Below, one piece after another: positions 10,444-21,662 of a stretch of DNA of 64,000 nucleotides (within the stretch, counting starts at the first letter, position 1; every line of letters starts with the position of its first letter). The notes below the pieces were generated by a model. That model had not been told where the DNA came from and did not search any database. It saw only the letters and a list, made by a program, of their open reading frames with translations. The DNA is from Eutypa lata (taxonomy: Eukaryota; Ascomycota; Sordariomycetes; Xylariales; Diatrypaceae), in the NCBI GenBank assembly GCA_022661535.1, contig JAKULF010000015.1, positions 310,001-374,000 on the forward strand, given 5' to 3'. Both the position numbers and the translations under genes were made by a program.

Positions 10444-11867
10444 ACAATTAACAACTCATGTGTGTGGAGTGAGGTTGCCATGGTGTCTGTGATCAGTCTT
10501 GAGGTAGTGTGGTGGTTGGGACTAGGTATCAGCGGTTTGGGCTACTTACTAGCTGGGGGAGAGAGGACTAGAACTATCCATGGAATTGAATACCGAGTAT
10601 GGTGAAAGTTTCTGCGAATCCAGCTAGATCTTGAATATTCAGGTGAAACAAACCAATTTACCATATAGGTAGACGTCTGATTCGGTGTATAAACATATAT
10701 GGTGGGCGGCTCACTACTGCCGTAGGGAGTGAAGCTATGAGCCTCAAGCAGGTTTATCACTCAATACAGACTAGTTGAGTAAGCTCGGTATGGCACGTAG
10801 GAGATAGTGATAATTATATGATATTAAGTTCTAGATCTACTGAGTTGAAGTTGGGAAGCTCAATATTTGCGGCCCGAGTTTCGAAATATGATTACCCTCT
10901 ATCATCTGATTAAGAATTTCGCTAATGAAAGGAGATCCATTGTGCGAAGTTGACGGGTGGACGAGGCTCAAAAGATGAGTCGAGGGAATTCTGGCTTATA
11001 GACTTTTGTAATAATGAGTATAGGTTATGACATAAAGGAAGTAGAATAGATCTGGTAAAGCCCCTTCATGAGTTAGAATGAGCAGCTTATAGATGACGTG
11101 AACTAGCCTAATGACTACACCTAAGTCTTTATTCAGGGCATATACATGAACAAATATACTTGCTGCAGAAGAGAATAAGAAGTGAAATGACTTGAAAACT
11201 GAGACATGTGGTTAATTCCAACCAAGAAAGTCAGCAGTTGGTCAGATGCCGCAGAGGTGCAAGGGTCTGATATTCAGAAACCTGAGTGAATAACGCTATT
11301 TTGGACAAGAGACTATAGTAGAACATACCCACTGACAAGTAATGACCCGGATCCCTAGTTAGGCATTACACAAAGCATCATCATACATTCACTGACTTGG
11401 TCTTGAAACGGAAGACTAGTATAATACATTTAAGGTATACACTCTGTACCATCAATATATATCAATGAAAACAGAAGTTGATAGATAACTCATGGAGGTA
11501 TAATGGCTATGTCATTGAATAGCCGCTGGATTTCGACAGAAGGAGAGATGAGATAAGCTTTGACTTTCTATGTTATTACACCATTGAGAGGACACATGTG
11601 ACCTATAATTCAATAGCTGAGAAAAGGGGGTTGCAACTAACTGTGACTCCGTCTTTTGCTCATCGTGCCCTCTACCCGTTATGTCATTGATGTATATATA
11701 TATAATGCAGCATACCATTAGGATTAAGGTGGGAGAGAGTTACAACTTCATCAGACTTACCATATCAGAACACAACTATAACACTGTACCACTACTGTTT
11801 TCCTATACTATTTAACAACTTCCTATATCTTACACCTCCAGAAAGGCTCCTGATCTGACTCGCCATA
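10444..11867. other. 1.4 kb intergenic region
   Basis: Many short open frames, none with recognisable protein features or splice-joined extensions. A TATATATATATA run is at about 11692-11703. I see no gene here. Confidence 0.5.
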
Positions 11868-12584
11868 ATGGCCACCACGACGAACTTTAAGTTGCTGTCC
11901 GTTTATATGCGCGAAAGTGAACCCTCTCCGATAAGGTTGCGATTTTCAGTGGACAACAAGTTCATCAAATACGTATTAGCGGAACATGGAACCTACCCGG
12001 CGGATAGGTACACCGATCCTGACGAAGTCGCCGTTGACTTTCCGCCATTCCCTATCGGGCCATGGAATGCAGGTCGCCTCAGCAAGGATTCTAATAGCGG
12101 AAAGTCTTTATTTTCCAGTCTCGAGACACTGCCCCTTGATGAAGTGACTACGGTATGGCATCCTACTAAAATCGACTATTTCGATCTAATAACGGCTGGT
12201 GGAGAAGAGGAATGGTGGGACAGGGAGAGCCAACGTCTGGTTACGCACCCATCGTTCGATAAGCCGGTCGTTATGAAGATATCCGATTTTCCTATCGATA
12301 TGCATATGTCTGAGACGGAGACGAGGGCATACAAGATGCTTCAGGGAACCGGCATCGCCCCTGAGTTTCTCGGACATGTCACGGAAGGGAGCCGAGTTAT
12401 TGGGTTTCTTCGCGAACACATCCCGGGAGCCGAATGCCCGGGTGTCTCCGATATCAACATATGTCACGAAGCTCTCGAGAGACTGTATGAACTGGGAATC
12501 ATCTACCACAGTGATTGCCTAGAGAGCTTTCTTATCAAGGATGGTAAGGTCCACATCGTCGACTTCGAGACTGCAGAGTTCTAG
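11868..12584 (+). CDS. Fungal kinase-like protein, possibly truncated by an in-frame stop
   Basis: One exon of 238 residues. The C-terminal half looks like the small protein-kinase-like fold of a fungal family often mislabelled alpha-galactosidase A. A beta-3-like lysine is in VVMKISDF, an alpha-C-like glutamate in SETETRAYKML, a catalytic-loop-like HSD in IIYHSDCLESFLI, and a DFE in VHIVDFETAEF in place of DFG. The Asn expected five residues after the catalytic Asp is missing, so activity is doubtful. The N-terminal 100 residues resemble nothing I can name. The TAG at 12582-12584 falls right after DFETAEF, and the same frame then stays open for 65 more codons to 12782. This may be a nonsense mutation, a natural end, or an error. 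No good intron removes the stop: GTAAGG at 12544 would delete the DFE motif. Confidence 0.6.
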   Translation: MATTTNFKLLSVYMRESEPSPIRLRFSVDNKFIKYVLAEHGTYPADRYTDPDEVAVDFPPFPIGPWNAGRLSKDSNSGKSLFSSLETLPLDEVTTVWHPTKIDYFDLITAGGEEEWWDRESQRLVTHPSFDKPVVMKISDFPIDMHMSETETRAYKMLQGTGIAPEFLGHVTEGSRVIGFLREHIPGAECPGVSDINICHEALERLYELGIIYHSDCLESFLIKDGKVHIVDFETAEF

Positions 12585-13406
12585 GTAGACCAAGCTTGTA
12601 GCGGGGAGGGACACTTTCTAGACTTGAGAAAATCAGTACGGATATGCCAAAGGCTCGACGAGCAATACGAGAAGACCGGCGAGTTCATCCTCGACCCCTG
12701 GCTCTCTGATGACGGAGAATTGTATTCCTTGACTGTTGTTACCGACTGGAGGGACATCGATGAAAATACCTATGTCATTTAATTGTAATGGCGAGCCGAA
12801 CTGCCTAGCCACAATACATGTGAACCTGATAAGAATATGTGTTGCTTGGTGAGATTTAAAGGCAGCGGACCTAGCACTATATAGTTTCCTCAAAATATCG
12901 TACCCAGTTGCAGGTTAGTTTGTCACACCCTAATATCGATACTAGGGCTATGACAATACATATTCTTTTACTTGGAAATATCAGATATAGTGGCTAGACC
13001 GTTCTATTATCAGCAAACAAAATGTTACGTTATCATCAAGCTATATTGCTTGTCATTCACTCGTGTGAAGTTGTTGCGCCTGAATTGTTAGTTGTTTGGT
13101 AACCGCTCCGCTCGCCCAACCTGGAGTAAGAAGTATGGGGATACCCTTCCCTTTTAGACATATACTAGTTGGTGTAGATGAGTAGTGAAAACGAGAACGC
13201 CTCGTCCAAGCCTTTTGGTATGCCAATAGCTCCAATGCACGTAACATATTCCAATTGCGATATACACCGCCTTATTACCCGACCATATGACTTTTGCGAT
13301 AAATAGAGCAAGAAAATAAGGTGTCAATAACAAAACTCACTCACAAACCAACCAACCAACCAACAAACAAACCGACCGACCCCTGCGGACCACGCTAATC
13401 ATATCC
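12585..13406. other. Possible former coding tail, then 3' intergenic region
   Basis: 12585-12782 is an in-frame, gene-like extension of the kinase-like frame, described under that gene. The remainder to 13406 shows no gene. A CCAA/CAAA-type microsatellite lies at about 13344-13380. Confidence 0.45.
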
Positions 13407-13910
13407 TCAGACGTATTTCCTCTTCTCCCAGAACCAGCCTCCCGCCCCGGCGACATCATCAACCAACAGCTCCGGCTTGACATAAAGGGCATAATAATGC
13501 CAAGACAGACGCGGCACCAGGCACACAACCCCCCTAACCATGGACACCGGTGTGAACCCGCTGGGGCGGCGGGCCACCATGCGGTAGCACAGGTAGGTGA
13601 TGAAAGATGCCTCGCCCGCCGCCAGCGTCTTGTAGGTGAGCCTGCGGTTCTCGGCCACAGTCGGTCCGCCGCGCGGGACGCAGAGGATCAGGGGCACGGT
13701 GAGCGTAAGCACGCCGGCGGCGGCCATCTGCCCCAAGGTGGCGGTGCTGCTGGGGACCCGTTTTCCAAGACGGCGTGCTCGGGATGAAACGGTAAGATAT
13801 AGCGTCCCTTGTGGACCTAGGATGCGGGGAACTGTGGCCATCATGTTGAGGAAGGCTTCGAGGGCGAGGGCTGCTTGAATCCCACTGATTTGATCTGGCT
13901 CTTCTGGCAT
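13407..13910 (-). CDS. Small putative membrane protein, unknown function
   Basis: Single open frame of 167 residues without introns. The coding strand is GC-rich relative to its surroundings, which supports a real gene. Hydrophobic stretches near residues 8-30, 63-81 (AAAGVLTLTVPLILC) and 125-145 (GVVCLVPRLSWHYYALY) suggest two to four membrane segments. A basic stretch (SRARRLGKR) lies between the first two. No conserved motif was recognised. It points the same way as the helicase gene upstream, with about 1 kb between them. Confidence 0.5.
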   Translation of the reverse strand: MPEEPDQISGIQAALALEAFLNMMATVPRILGPQGTLYLTVSSRARRLGKRVPSSTATLGQMAAAGVLTLTVPLILCVPRGGPTVAENRRLTYKTLAAGEASFITYLCYRMVARRPSGFTPVSMVRGVVCLVPRLSWHYYALYVKPELLVDDVAGAGGWFWEKRKYV

Positions 13911-14924
13911 GGTGTTTGAGTTGTATGTGTTGCGTTTTGGTTAATCAAAGCCTGTTTAGCTAGGTAGCTGCTGTGATGGTTCGTGATTTCCAATGTCAGG
14001 TACCTAGGTATCGAGGGAGGCACTGGGAAATATCATGTGTTGCAATTGGCTGAAGGTTATGGCGTCGATGACAGACTGGTAAACGCGACTTCGCCTGCAG
14101 CTCTCGGACTTGACTGCCAACTAGAATATGTCTACAGCATTGGACGCAAGCCAAACAAATCATAGAATATCACATATTCGCTTAGATCAAATCAAGTGAA
14201 GTCAACTCAGCCAACATACCCCTGATGTTACGTAGGTGGAAAGTGGGGTTGCAGGTCACATGACTTGATAGACGACCTCGCTGGTAGTTAAGGGACTGTA
14301 CAAGTTGTGCCTTCCTTTAATCATTCAGGTATTCTATCCACGTTAGAATATGTCACTGGGCAGATCTCCCGCACATCATATGATGGGACCCAATCTCCGG
14401 TAACCCCATGAATCCCTACATATGATGCCTGTATACGCCGGACGTATTGTGTTAAGGATCCTGCTTCCTTCTTGTCTTTCCTGCCAAGGTTACTACAGTC
14501 GGTTCTGAGTTTCCAGGGTTGTACTCATGATATCTACCACGCATTAGTACGTGACCCCGCATTCGGTGGCTTGACTTAGGGCATCGTCAATCCTATGCTC
14601 AACAATGTGTTACACGCCTAATGAGAAGAGCGAGGAGTGTTAGTTTTTGTATTACATAGTCTTACACCCATTAGGGAACCTAGGCTAAGAAATGAGCTAA
14701 TCTCCGTTGTAGCTAATGTGATATACAAACGCAAATGGGGAATTTGGAGTGATGACTATGGTACAAGATAATGATCGTGGCAGGCACCAATCCAGCCCAT
14801 ATGTAGTTCACGTAAAGAGGACGTAAGTGTTGCGCACTTGATCCCAGCTGATTCCCCATGTGTTCTTAGCAATAGAAATTCCAAACCACTTGACTCAAGT
14901 TGATCACGCCAAAACCCCCGAGCA
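13911..14924. other. 1 kb intergenic region
   Basis: Short open frames on both strands only. No recognisable protein, RNA gene or repeat. Confidence 0.5.
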
Positions 14925-17900
14925 TTAATCAGTGCTCGGCTCATCTTGAGCTTGAGTTTGACCAAAGAGCCAACGTACATCCTGTTCCGTCAACATCTTC
15001 TCCAATTTGCCGGATAGCATAGCCGGCTCGATATCTTGCCTCTTTTTCTCCTGGAGTTTAAGCATGCGGTCGTCAACACTGTTCTCCACTACGATGCGGA
15101 CGAAATAGGTTTCTTTCTTCTGTCCGTGCCGGCGGGTTCTTCCTCTGGCTTGCTCCTCGTTGCCATAGTTGTACCAAAGCGAGAGACATATAGCTCGATT
15201 GGCGCAGGTGATGTTCAATCCGAGGTTGCCACATTTTATGCCCATGATCTACATGGTAAGAAGTTAGTCGTAGCCATATAATGGCTCCAAGGATCACACT
15301 CACCATCACTTTGATACTTTCGTTCTCCTCGAATGCCTTCAACGTTTTCGCCCTGTGCTTAGGATCGAGCTCCCCAAAATAGTAGACGAACGGGATCTTT
15401 TTAGACTGAAGCATTCTTCCTAAGACATTCGCTGTGATGGCCCACTCGACGAACACAATTATCTTGTCGTTCGGGGCGGCTTCCTGCCAATCGATGATGA
15501 GTTTTGTAGCAGCTGTGGTTTTGGCGCTTGGCATCACAGGCTTGTCTGGTGTCTTGTCGCATAGCTTGAGCCACTTTTGAGCAGTGCTCGAACTGGTTGG
15601 CTGAAAACCATTGAAATCATCGCCTAGACAAGGTCTCTTTCCTGAGTTCGGGACGTAACCCTCAATCTTTTGCCCCGTTCCAGTAATAATATGACCACCA
15701 TCACTCTCATCATTGATTTCGGCTAGGACTGAAGAGTCGACCTCGAAATTTCTCAAATCTTCATCTAGAATACCACCAGTCTTGCTTTTGAAAACCCAGA
15801 AGACTTTACCGCATTCGGGGCATTTTGCAGAGCGCTGTCCAGTGACTTTGCCTTCATTGAGTATATCATCACAACAATCCTGGCAAACAGTGTGCTCGCA
15901 CTGAACATTGTTAGTCTCTTCATTAAGTCAAAAACATCATGACTAGTAGCTTACTTTGAGGACTTTAGTGTTGGATGTATTCAGCTCCTTGAAGCATGCG
16001 ATGCATCCTTCATTGTCTTGCGATTTGAGCACAAACTCGAAATGTGGGGTCATATCAAAGGAGCTGTCTGAGGGATGGGGTTGAGTTTTATCCGAATGCG
16101 AACCTTGGGTTTTCGAATCTGCGTTTGCGTTTCCACCTGATCGCTTTCCGGAAAGTGGTTCAACTTGCTCATATATAAACTCATAAACATCAGTTTTACC
16201 TTTGATGCTGGTAAGACGATCTTTGAGGTTTTGAGTGTCTTTTGGTGGAATCTCCTTCATAATTGGGAAGAGATTTAATGGGTGATCTACCGCCTGTCGT
16301 AGTCGATTAAGTTGATTGAAGTTCCAATCGAATTTAGCTGAGGGTTCACCCGCAGCATTATTTTTCTCGAGCGCCTCGCTCATATATTGTTCAACGCAAC
16401 TAAACAATATTAGCAGTGACATTGAACATCATGAATTTACTATACCTGTAGATTTGGAACTCTTCATCTGTCATGCGGATAGGCAATACATTGTCGTGGT
16501 AATCAGGGAGTTGGCAAATTTGACGCCCCATGAATAGTGTCCCTTGTTCCCTATTTTATAATCAGCATATGATAACAGTGAACTCTCTCTAAAGACCAAC
16601 CGTCGGATCATGATGCTGTCGAGGATTGCCAGTATTCGGTTGCCTGTTGTGTCCTGTATTGCTGTAAGCATTATACACCAAGTTCAAATAAGCACATGCA
16701 GACCACAAACTTCAGTATTAAGTTTCCCAAACTGCTGTTCAAATTTCTCTTGATCGTCATGGACATTGATTCCCAAGAAGCGGAAATATGGCAGTATCTC
16801 TGGAGATCATTAGTATCGTATCTAGGACGTAGAGTGATAAGATGTACTTACCAGCCAAGCGATTCGGTATTGGTGTTCCAGACAGCGCCCATTTGTGTTT
16901 TCCTTTGAGTTCTGCACAAGCTTTCGAAGCTAGAGAAGATGTCAATGATATACCACTCTTATGTCGCACGCGCTACTTACTCGCAGTCCTCTTGGTCTTA
17001 ATCCTGTCTGCTTCATCCAGAATAATGCGATAAAACTGCATCTGGGTCAATGGTCCGTGGTTACTGGAAGAATTTATGACTTGATGATATGTCGTAAATC
17101 TATTAAACCGTTAGCGAACAATAATAGAAACTTCTGCTGTCACCTTACATGAAATCGGTGTATTTCAGCATTTTTGTTGGAAGGTATTGAGACTGTCCCT
17201 CGTATTGGTGGATGCCGTAGTTCTTGACTATGCCCTCGTCTATGTGCTTGTTGAATTCCCCGATCCATTGTTGAATAAGAGGCTTAGAAGGCATTACAAT
17301 TAGCGTACAGCCACGACCTTCTGCAACCTCCTTAGCAGGAGGTGGATGTGCTAATATGCATGCAATAGCCTGTACTGTCTTTCCGACACCCATCTCGTCT
17401 GCAATTATTCCCCCATGGGGCTCCATCTTCGCTCGCTCTTGGCGGAGCATGAAAGCAGCGCCTACAAGCTGATAGTCACGAAGCGTGGTTATCATCCCCT
17501 TGACATGGAACATCTCGTTGTTTTCACTGGTTTCTTTATCAGCAGACTGGGCCTTGTCGCCGAAGAGCTTCATCGCGTGGGTGAGTGAAGTTTTATCTGC
17601 CTTCAACGCCTTCTCCTGTTCTTTGTCGCTAGTTGAGATATTCTCCGATACAGCGCCTTTCCCCAGCATCGATTGAACCATATCTTGGCCACTAGATTTG
17701 TTGCCTTTGAGCTTGATCACTACTTTCTGTGCCTTAGTTCTCTTGGTCGAAGGACTGCTAGCATGAGAACCAACAGGCTTCCGTTTCTGACCAGTAGTGG
17801 AAGTGCTAAGAATGTCCCTCAGTTTCACTTCAGTCTCTTGGGCCCCATCTTCTATTTTGATGGGATTCTCGACATTCGTAGTCCCACTATCAGTGGGACC

Positions 17901-17984
17901 ATGAGTACCAGGGTTGTGTTCATCGTTCTGTGATGCTGGGTCCGAGGGAGCCGCAGCTTCCGCATCCCCATTGTTTGTCGCCAT
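14925..17984 (-). CDS. SNF2-family ATPase with embedded RING finger (Rad5/Rad16/HLTF type)
   Basis: Nine exons on the minus strand: 17984-17149, 17099-16981, 16929-16852, 16799-16711, 16653-16601, 16550-16446, 16399-15955, 15900-15304 and 15248-14925. They read through in frame to 881 residues. The N-terminal 160 residues are low complexity and basic. The helicase core has motif I as DEMGVGKT (Lys202), the DEAD-type motif as LDEAD (307-310) and motif III-like ALSGTPIPNR. Helicase motif VI appears as RTRRHGQKK in the last exon. Between the two halves sits a C3HC4 RING: Cys559, 562, 576, His578, Cys581, 584, 602 and 605. This layout defines the Rad5/Rad16/HLTF class of DNA translocases that are also ubiquitin ligases, acting in DNA damage tolerance or nucleotide excision repair. 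Rad5's HIRAN domain is not seen, so it is not clearly Rad5 itself. Most introns are only about 46-57 nt. Confidence 0.9.
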
Positions 17985-19649
17985 GGTAGATGTGAAATCA
18001 GATCAATTGATGAAGAGTAGTAGTGTGGTTCAAGTAGAAGATAGGAAGAGTTGCTTCTTCCCAGTGCCCTCAAACCAATGTCAAAGACAGTGGCAATCAG
18101 TATTGACGGCACCCAGTTGTAGAAGATGAGTTGTGTTTTTGATTAGGTGGGTTGCCGAAATTCAGTAGTGTAGAGTTATCAGAGTAGGAAGGAAGGTGCG
18201 ATCAGACTGATGAGTCTAATTCAACTTGATGTCGAGTCTGAAACAGCCCGAGTATGATGACGAATGAAAATAAATGAATAGATACGAAGGTAGGAATTGG
18301 TTTGATAGGAAACTAAGTCGTATGAATGTTAAGTAGGTGTTGATAGAAGAGAGATGTAGATGTAGGGAGTTAACTTGTGCCGACTATGACCTCGAGAGTA
18401 GAGGTTGTATCAAAGTCGAAGTCCAGCAGAAGCTGGCGCCTTCCAGAAGAGATCAATAGTTATGTACCTCTTGATGGGCTGGTTCAGTTCCTAGAGAATT
18501 CGAAGTAGTACTCGTTGATAGGAAAGGTGAGTGTTTGTAGTGTAGGTGTTGAAGGTAAGTTGTCTTAATCTTGGGGGCGCGACAGGTGACGTCGCATGGG
18601 GAAAGAGGGAGAAAAAGGTTGCAATGACCTGCTCAGGTCATCTTCATAAAGTGATTGAAGAGTGATGGAAACAACAGAACTGTGAGTGAAGAGTTGGAAT
18701 TAAGAGATTCAAGCGAACTAGGCTTGAAGTTGGAAGAGTTGGGCTGTGTATTGGTTGAGGGTAAAATAAGTTGTGTATTCTGTTACTTATCAGGTAAGTA
18801 GGCCTTTCTGAGTGTAACTAGGTCCTTCCGAGTTTGGAATCTAGACTACCTGTGCAGGACTGGGCAGAGCAGAAAACCACACTTTCCTGTATCTGAAAAG
18901 GCTGGAGTCCAGGTCGTAGAGGTTGGAAGGTCTCATCATCTGTATCTGTCGACGCGAGCAACACACACCAGATTGTCTTGTCTGTCAAGTAGTCGGGATG
19001 TCTGACGAGAAGCGAGGTAACTATTAGAGAGCGAGAACACGATGGTAGAAACGATGATATCTCTAACATCTATGGAAGTTACTAGAATTGGTCCCCTATT
19101 CAAGACTATATCTAACTTGTACCTCCCCCACGGGGTCTGTATGACAGCAAGCCACACGAAGTCACGAGCCACATAGACTAACTAGCCACATTAGCCAACC
19201 ACCACTTGCTTATTTCGACATCTCGAGCCATCAACCCCACCATGCAGTATTTCTCCAGCATCGCACCCGTTCCACGGTTTCCAGTAGTGATGCTGGTAAA
19301 TGCTAAGTTTGAAGTGTCCTATATCAGCCTACCAGAACTCACCATCATTACATATTCGGGTCATTTTCATCAGTCCCTACAGCTTGCATCTCGCCCTCGT
19401 TCCATGTCGGAAGCTTCGGAAGCTCTCATCAGCCAGCTGCAGAGTCCTGTTCGGAGTCACCACAAGTTTCACGAACAATGCTAGTACAACAGATCAGATC
19501 TTAATAAGCGGCCGTGTATATACAGCAAATCTATATGCTCTACGCTCTATGCTCTACTTCTATTGCCCTCTATCAAAAGCATAACCCAAAACACGCCCGG
19601 TCCTGTTACCTCTACTCTATTCAATGGGTGCGATGACAACACGCGTGAC
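17985..19649. other. 1.7 kb intergenic region
   Basis: Contains the promoter of the SNF2 gene at its left edge. From about 18160 to 18800 the plus strand is strongly purine-rich (pyrimidine-rich on the helicase coding strand), which fits a long TC-rich leader. No coding exon found; open frames at 19206-19584 show no family features. Confidence 0.5.
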
Positions 19650-20987
19650 CTAAGAGCTCTGCTGAGCCCACCGCATGGCACCAGGCTGGTTCGGGTCCTT
19701 CTCTACGTACTTGCAGGTGTTGAAAGTCGTCCAGAGCGAGCCCATGAAGGAATGGTCATCACTGTGGTAGAGGTCTCCGAGAAGCGGCTTGATGGCCCTG
19801 GTGGCCTCCTCAGCGTGGTAGAAGGGGATGCGGCTGGTGCAACTGTTAGTACGGGTAAGGACTTGCGACGGGTGATTTTCGGGACTTACGAAAACAGATG
19901 GTGTACGACGTGAGTGTCGATGATGCCATGGAAGACGTGACGGCCAATGAAACCGAAATCACGATCAATAGTTGCCAGGGCTCCAGAAACGAACGTCCAG
20001 CTCTGGGCCTCGTAGTGTGGGATATCCTGGTGCGTGTGGTGAAGGTAGGTGATAGCAACTAATGCAATGTCAGCAAATTTGAGCGATACAAGCTGTGGCA
20101 ACCACCGAGGGGAGTGAATACTAACCGAGCCAATGGTGAACCCAGAGATACGGAACAAGGTATAAAAGAGCCATAGTGTCCCAACCAACGAACTTTGCGC
20201 TGTACCAGATACCCATACTGGTGATGGCTAGTCCAAGATCGGAAATGGCGATGTAGATGGCCTCGTTAGGACGGAAAACGGCGCTGAAGGGATCGAAATG
20301 GCTCTGTCTCCACCACTTCGCGTCCTTGTCCTGCAGACTGTCTTTCCCAGAAGAAACGTTGAGGAAGAGGTACGCCTGCCAGCCGCCAAGCTGATGCGCG
20401 AGCAGCCTCACTAGGTTGACGAAAGGGGTATCCTCAAACAGCTCGGGGTCGATAAACCCGAGCACGAGCTTGTGGGGAGGAGACAATTTGGGCTGGGTGG
20501 AAGGAACAAACGCCATATCCTTCTCCATGTTCCCGGTGAAACGGTGGTGCCGAGCATGAGAGAACTTCCACGAGAAGAATGGGACCATCAGGGCGGAATG
20601 AAGGACCCAACCCATCCAGTCGTTCAGGTGTCTGTGGACGGAAAACGCACCATGGCCGCATTCGTGAGCCAGGATCCAGATGCCGACGCCGACCAGGCCT
20701 TGCAAGAAGCCGTACACTGTCCAGCAGACGGCGCGGTACACTGGGTTCTCGACTTGGGGGATGAAAGTCAGTGCGGCATAAACGAGGGCGCCAGCCATTG
20801 CTACATCTCGCACAACGTAGCCCAACGACCTTGTGGTGGATGGCACGAAGCAGTGGGCCGGGATGGCGTTCCGGATAGTGTTAATATCCGGGAAAGCGGA
20901 TCCGGAAGGAACCTCCAGCGATTGAGGGACGTTCTTTCTGAGCCGAGCGTCGCCCTTGGGGACCTCGACTTGAGTGACCGTCGACAT
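19650..20987 (-). CDS. Delta-12 type membrane fatty acid desaturase
   Basis: Three exons, 20987-20126, 20058-19890 and 19833-19650, with introns of 67 and 56 nt, give 404 residues. The enzyme introduces a double bond into oleoyl chains at the ER membrane to make linoleate (delta-12), or linoleate to linolenate if it is an omega-3 member. All three histidine boxes that hold the di-iron site are present: HECGH (108-112), HARHH (144-148) and HVVHH (337-341). Between them are long hydrophobic segments (for example AMAGALVYAALTFIP and LVGVGIWILA). The segment PYLWVHHWL joined to VAITYLHHTH across intron 1 matches the FAD2-like family and confirms that splice. The start is the first ATG in the frame; upstream only a GTG lies open. 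Delta-12 versus omega-3 specificity is inferred from overall likeness. Confidence 0.92.
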
Positions 20988-21243
20988 ATTTGCGGAGAGA
21001 AAGAAATGACCGTACAGCTCGGCTGCGGCTAAAACGACGACGTATCGATAAGGACACCTAATCAAAGGGAACCCCGAGATCGTTATCCTTGCAACCACCG
21101 GACACGGAGAGATAGAGAGGGATTCGGGGGAGAACTTTCACACGTTCTCTCTGGAGCAAGCAAGCAAGCGACCGACAACTGTTCCTTTTTTTTTCTCGAA
21201 CACGTCCCGGAAATGAGACGAGCACATGACCGGCGACCGTCGT

Positions 21244-21251
21244 CTTTTATA
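21244..21251 (-). promoter_or_regulatory. TATA box candidate for the desaturase
   Basis: TATAAAAG on the minus strand, 257 nt upstream of the start codon, which would leave a long leader. The leader is pyrimidine- and A-rich with CTTG repeats. Confidence 0.4.
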
Positions 21252-21640
21252 GCCGGAAAAAAAAAACTAGACCGCCCATCTTGCGAAGGAAAAAACTCTA
21301 TCCCTGCAAAAAGGGGGTAGGCCCTAACCATTATGGGCCCAAGGGTCCAGGCCTTTAAGTTAAGGGTCCCAAACAATCCACTTATTAGAGGGACCCCTTT
21401 AGCGTTTCGAGCCTAGTAGCCGGGTGGGAAAACGAGGAAGAGGTGGTGTCACAAGCAAACGGGATGGGCTGCATTCTGTCGTAAGTACGCGGAGGCTTTC
21501 GCTGTTAATTTCCATGGTGGTAATATATGGAATTTGTCAGATAAGGAGGAATGAAGACCATGTACGTTGGCAAGGAACCAATAGCTAAGCTGTCATACCT
21601 TAGAGCCTCTAGAATGGGAATACACGTACATACACACATG

Positions 21641-21662
21641 CATACATACATACATACATACA
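21641..21662. repeat. CATA microsatellite
   Basis: Five tandem copies of CATA plus a partial copy, within non-coding DNA. Confidence 0.85.

Noticed and set aside
18160..18800. Purine-rich strand as a hidden gene
   Set aside because: No open frame or splice-linked exons; strand asymmetry fits a TC-rich fungal promoter or leader.
20988..21098. Longer N-terminus for the desaturase
   Set aside because: The extended frame begins with GTG, not ATG; the first ATG at 20987 fits the family start.
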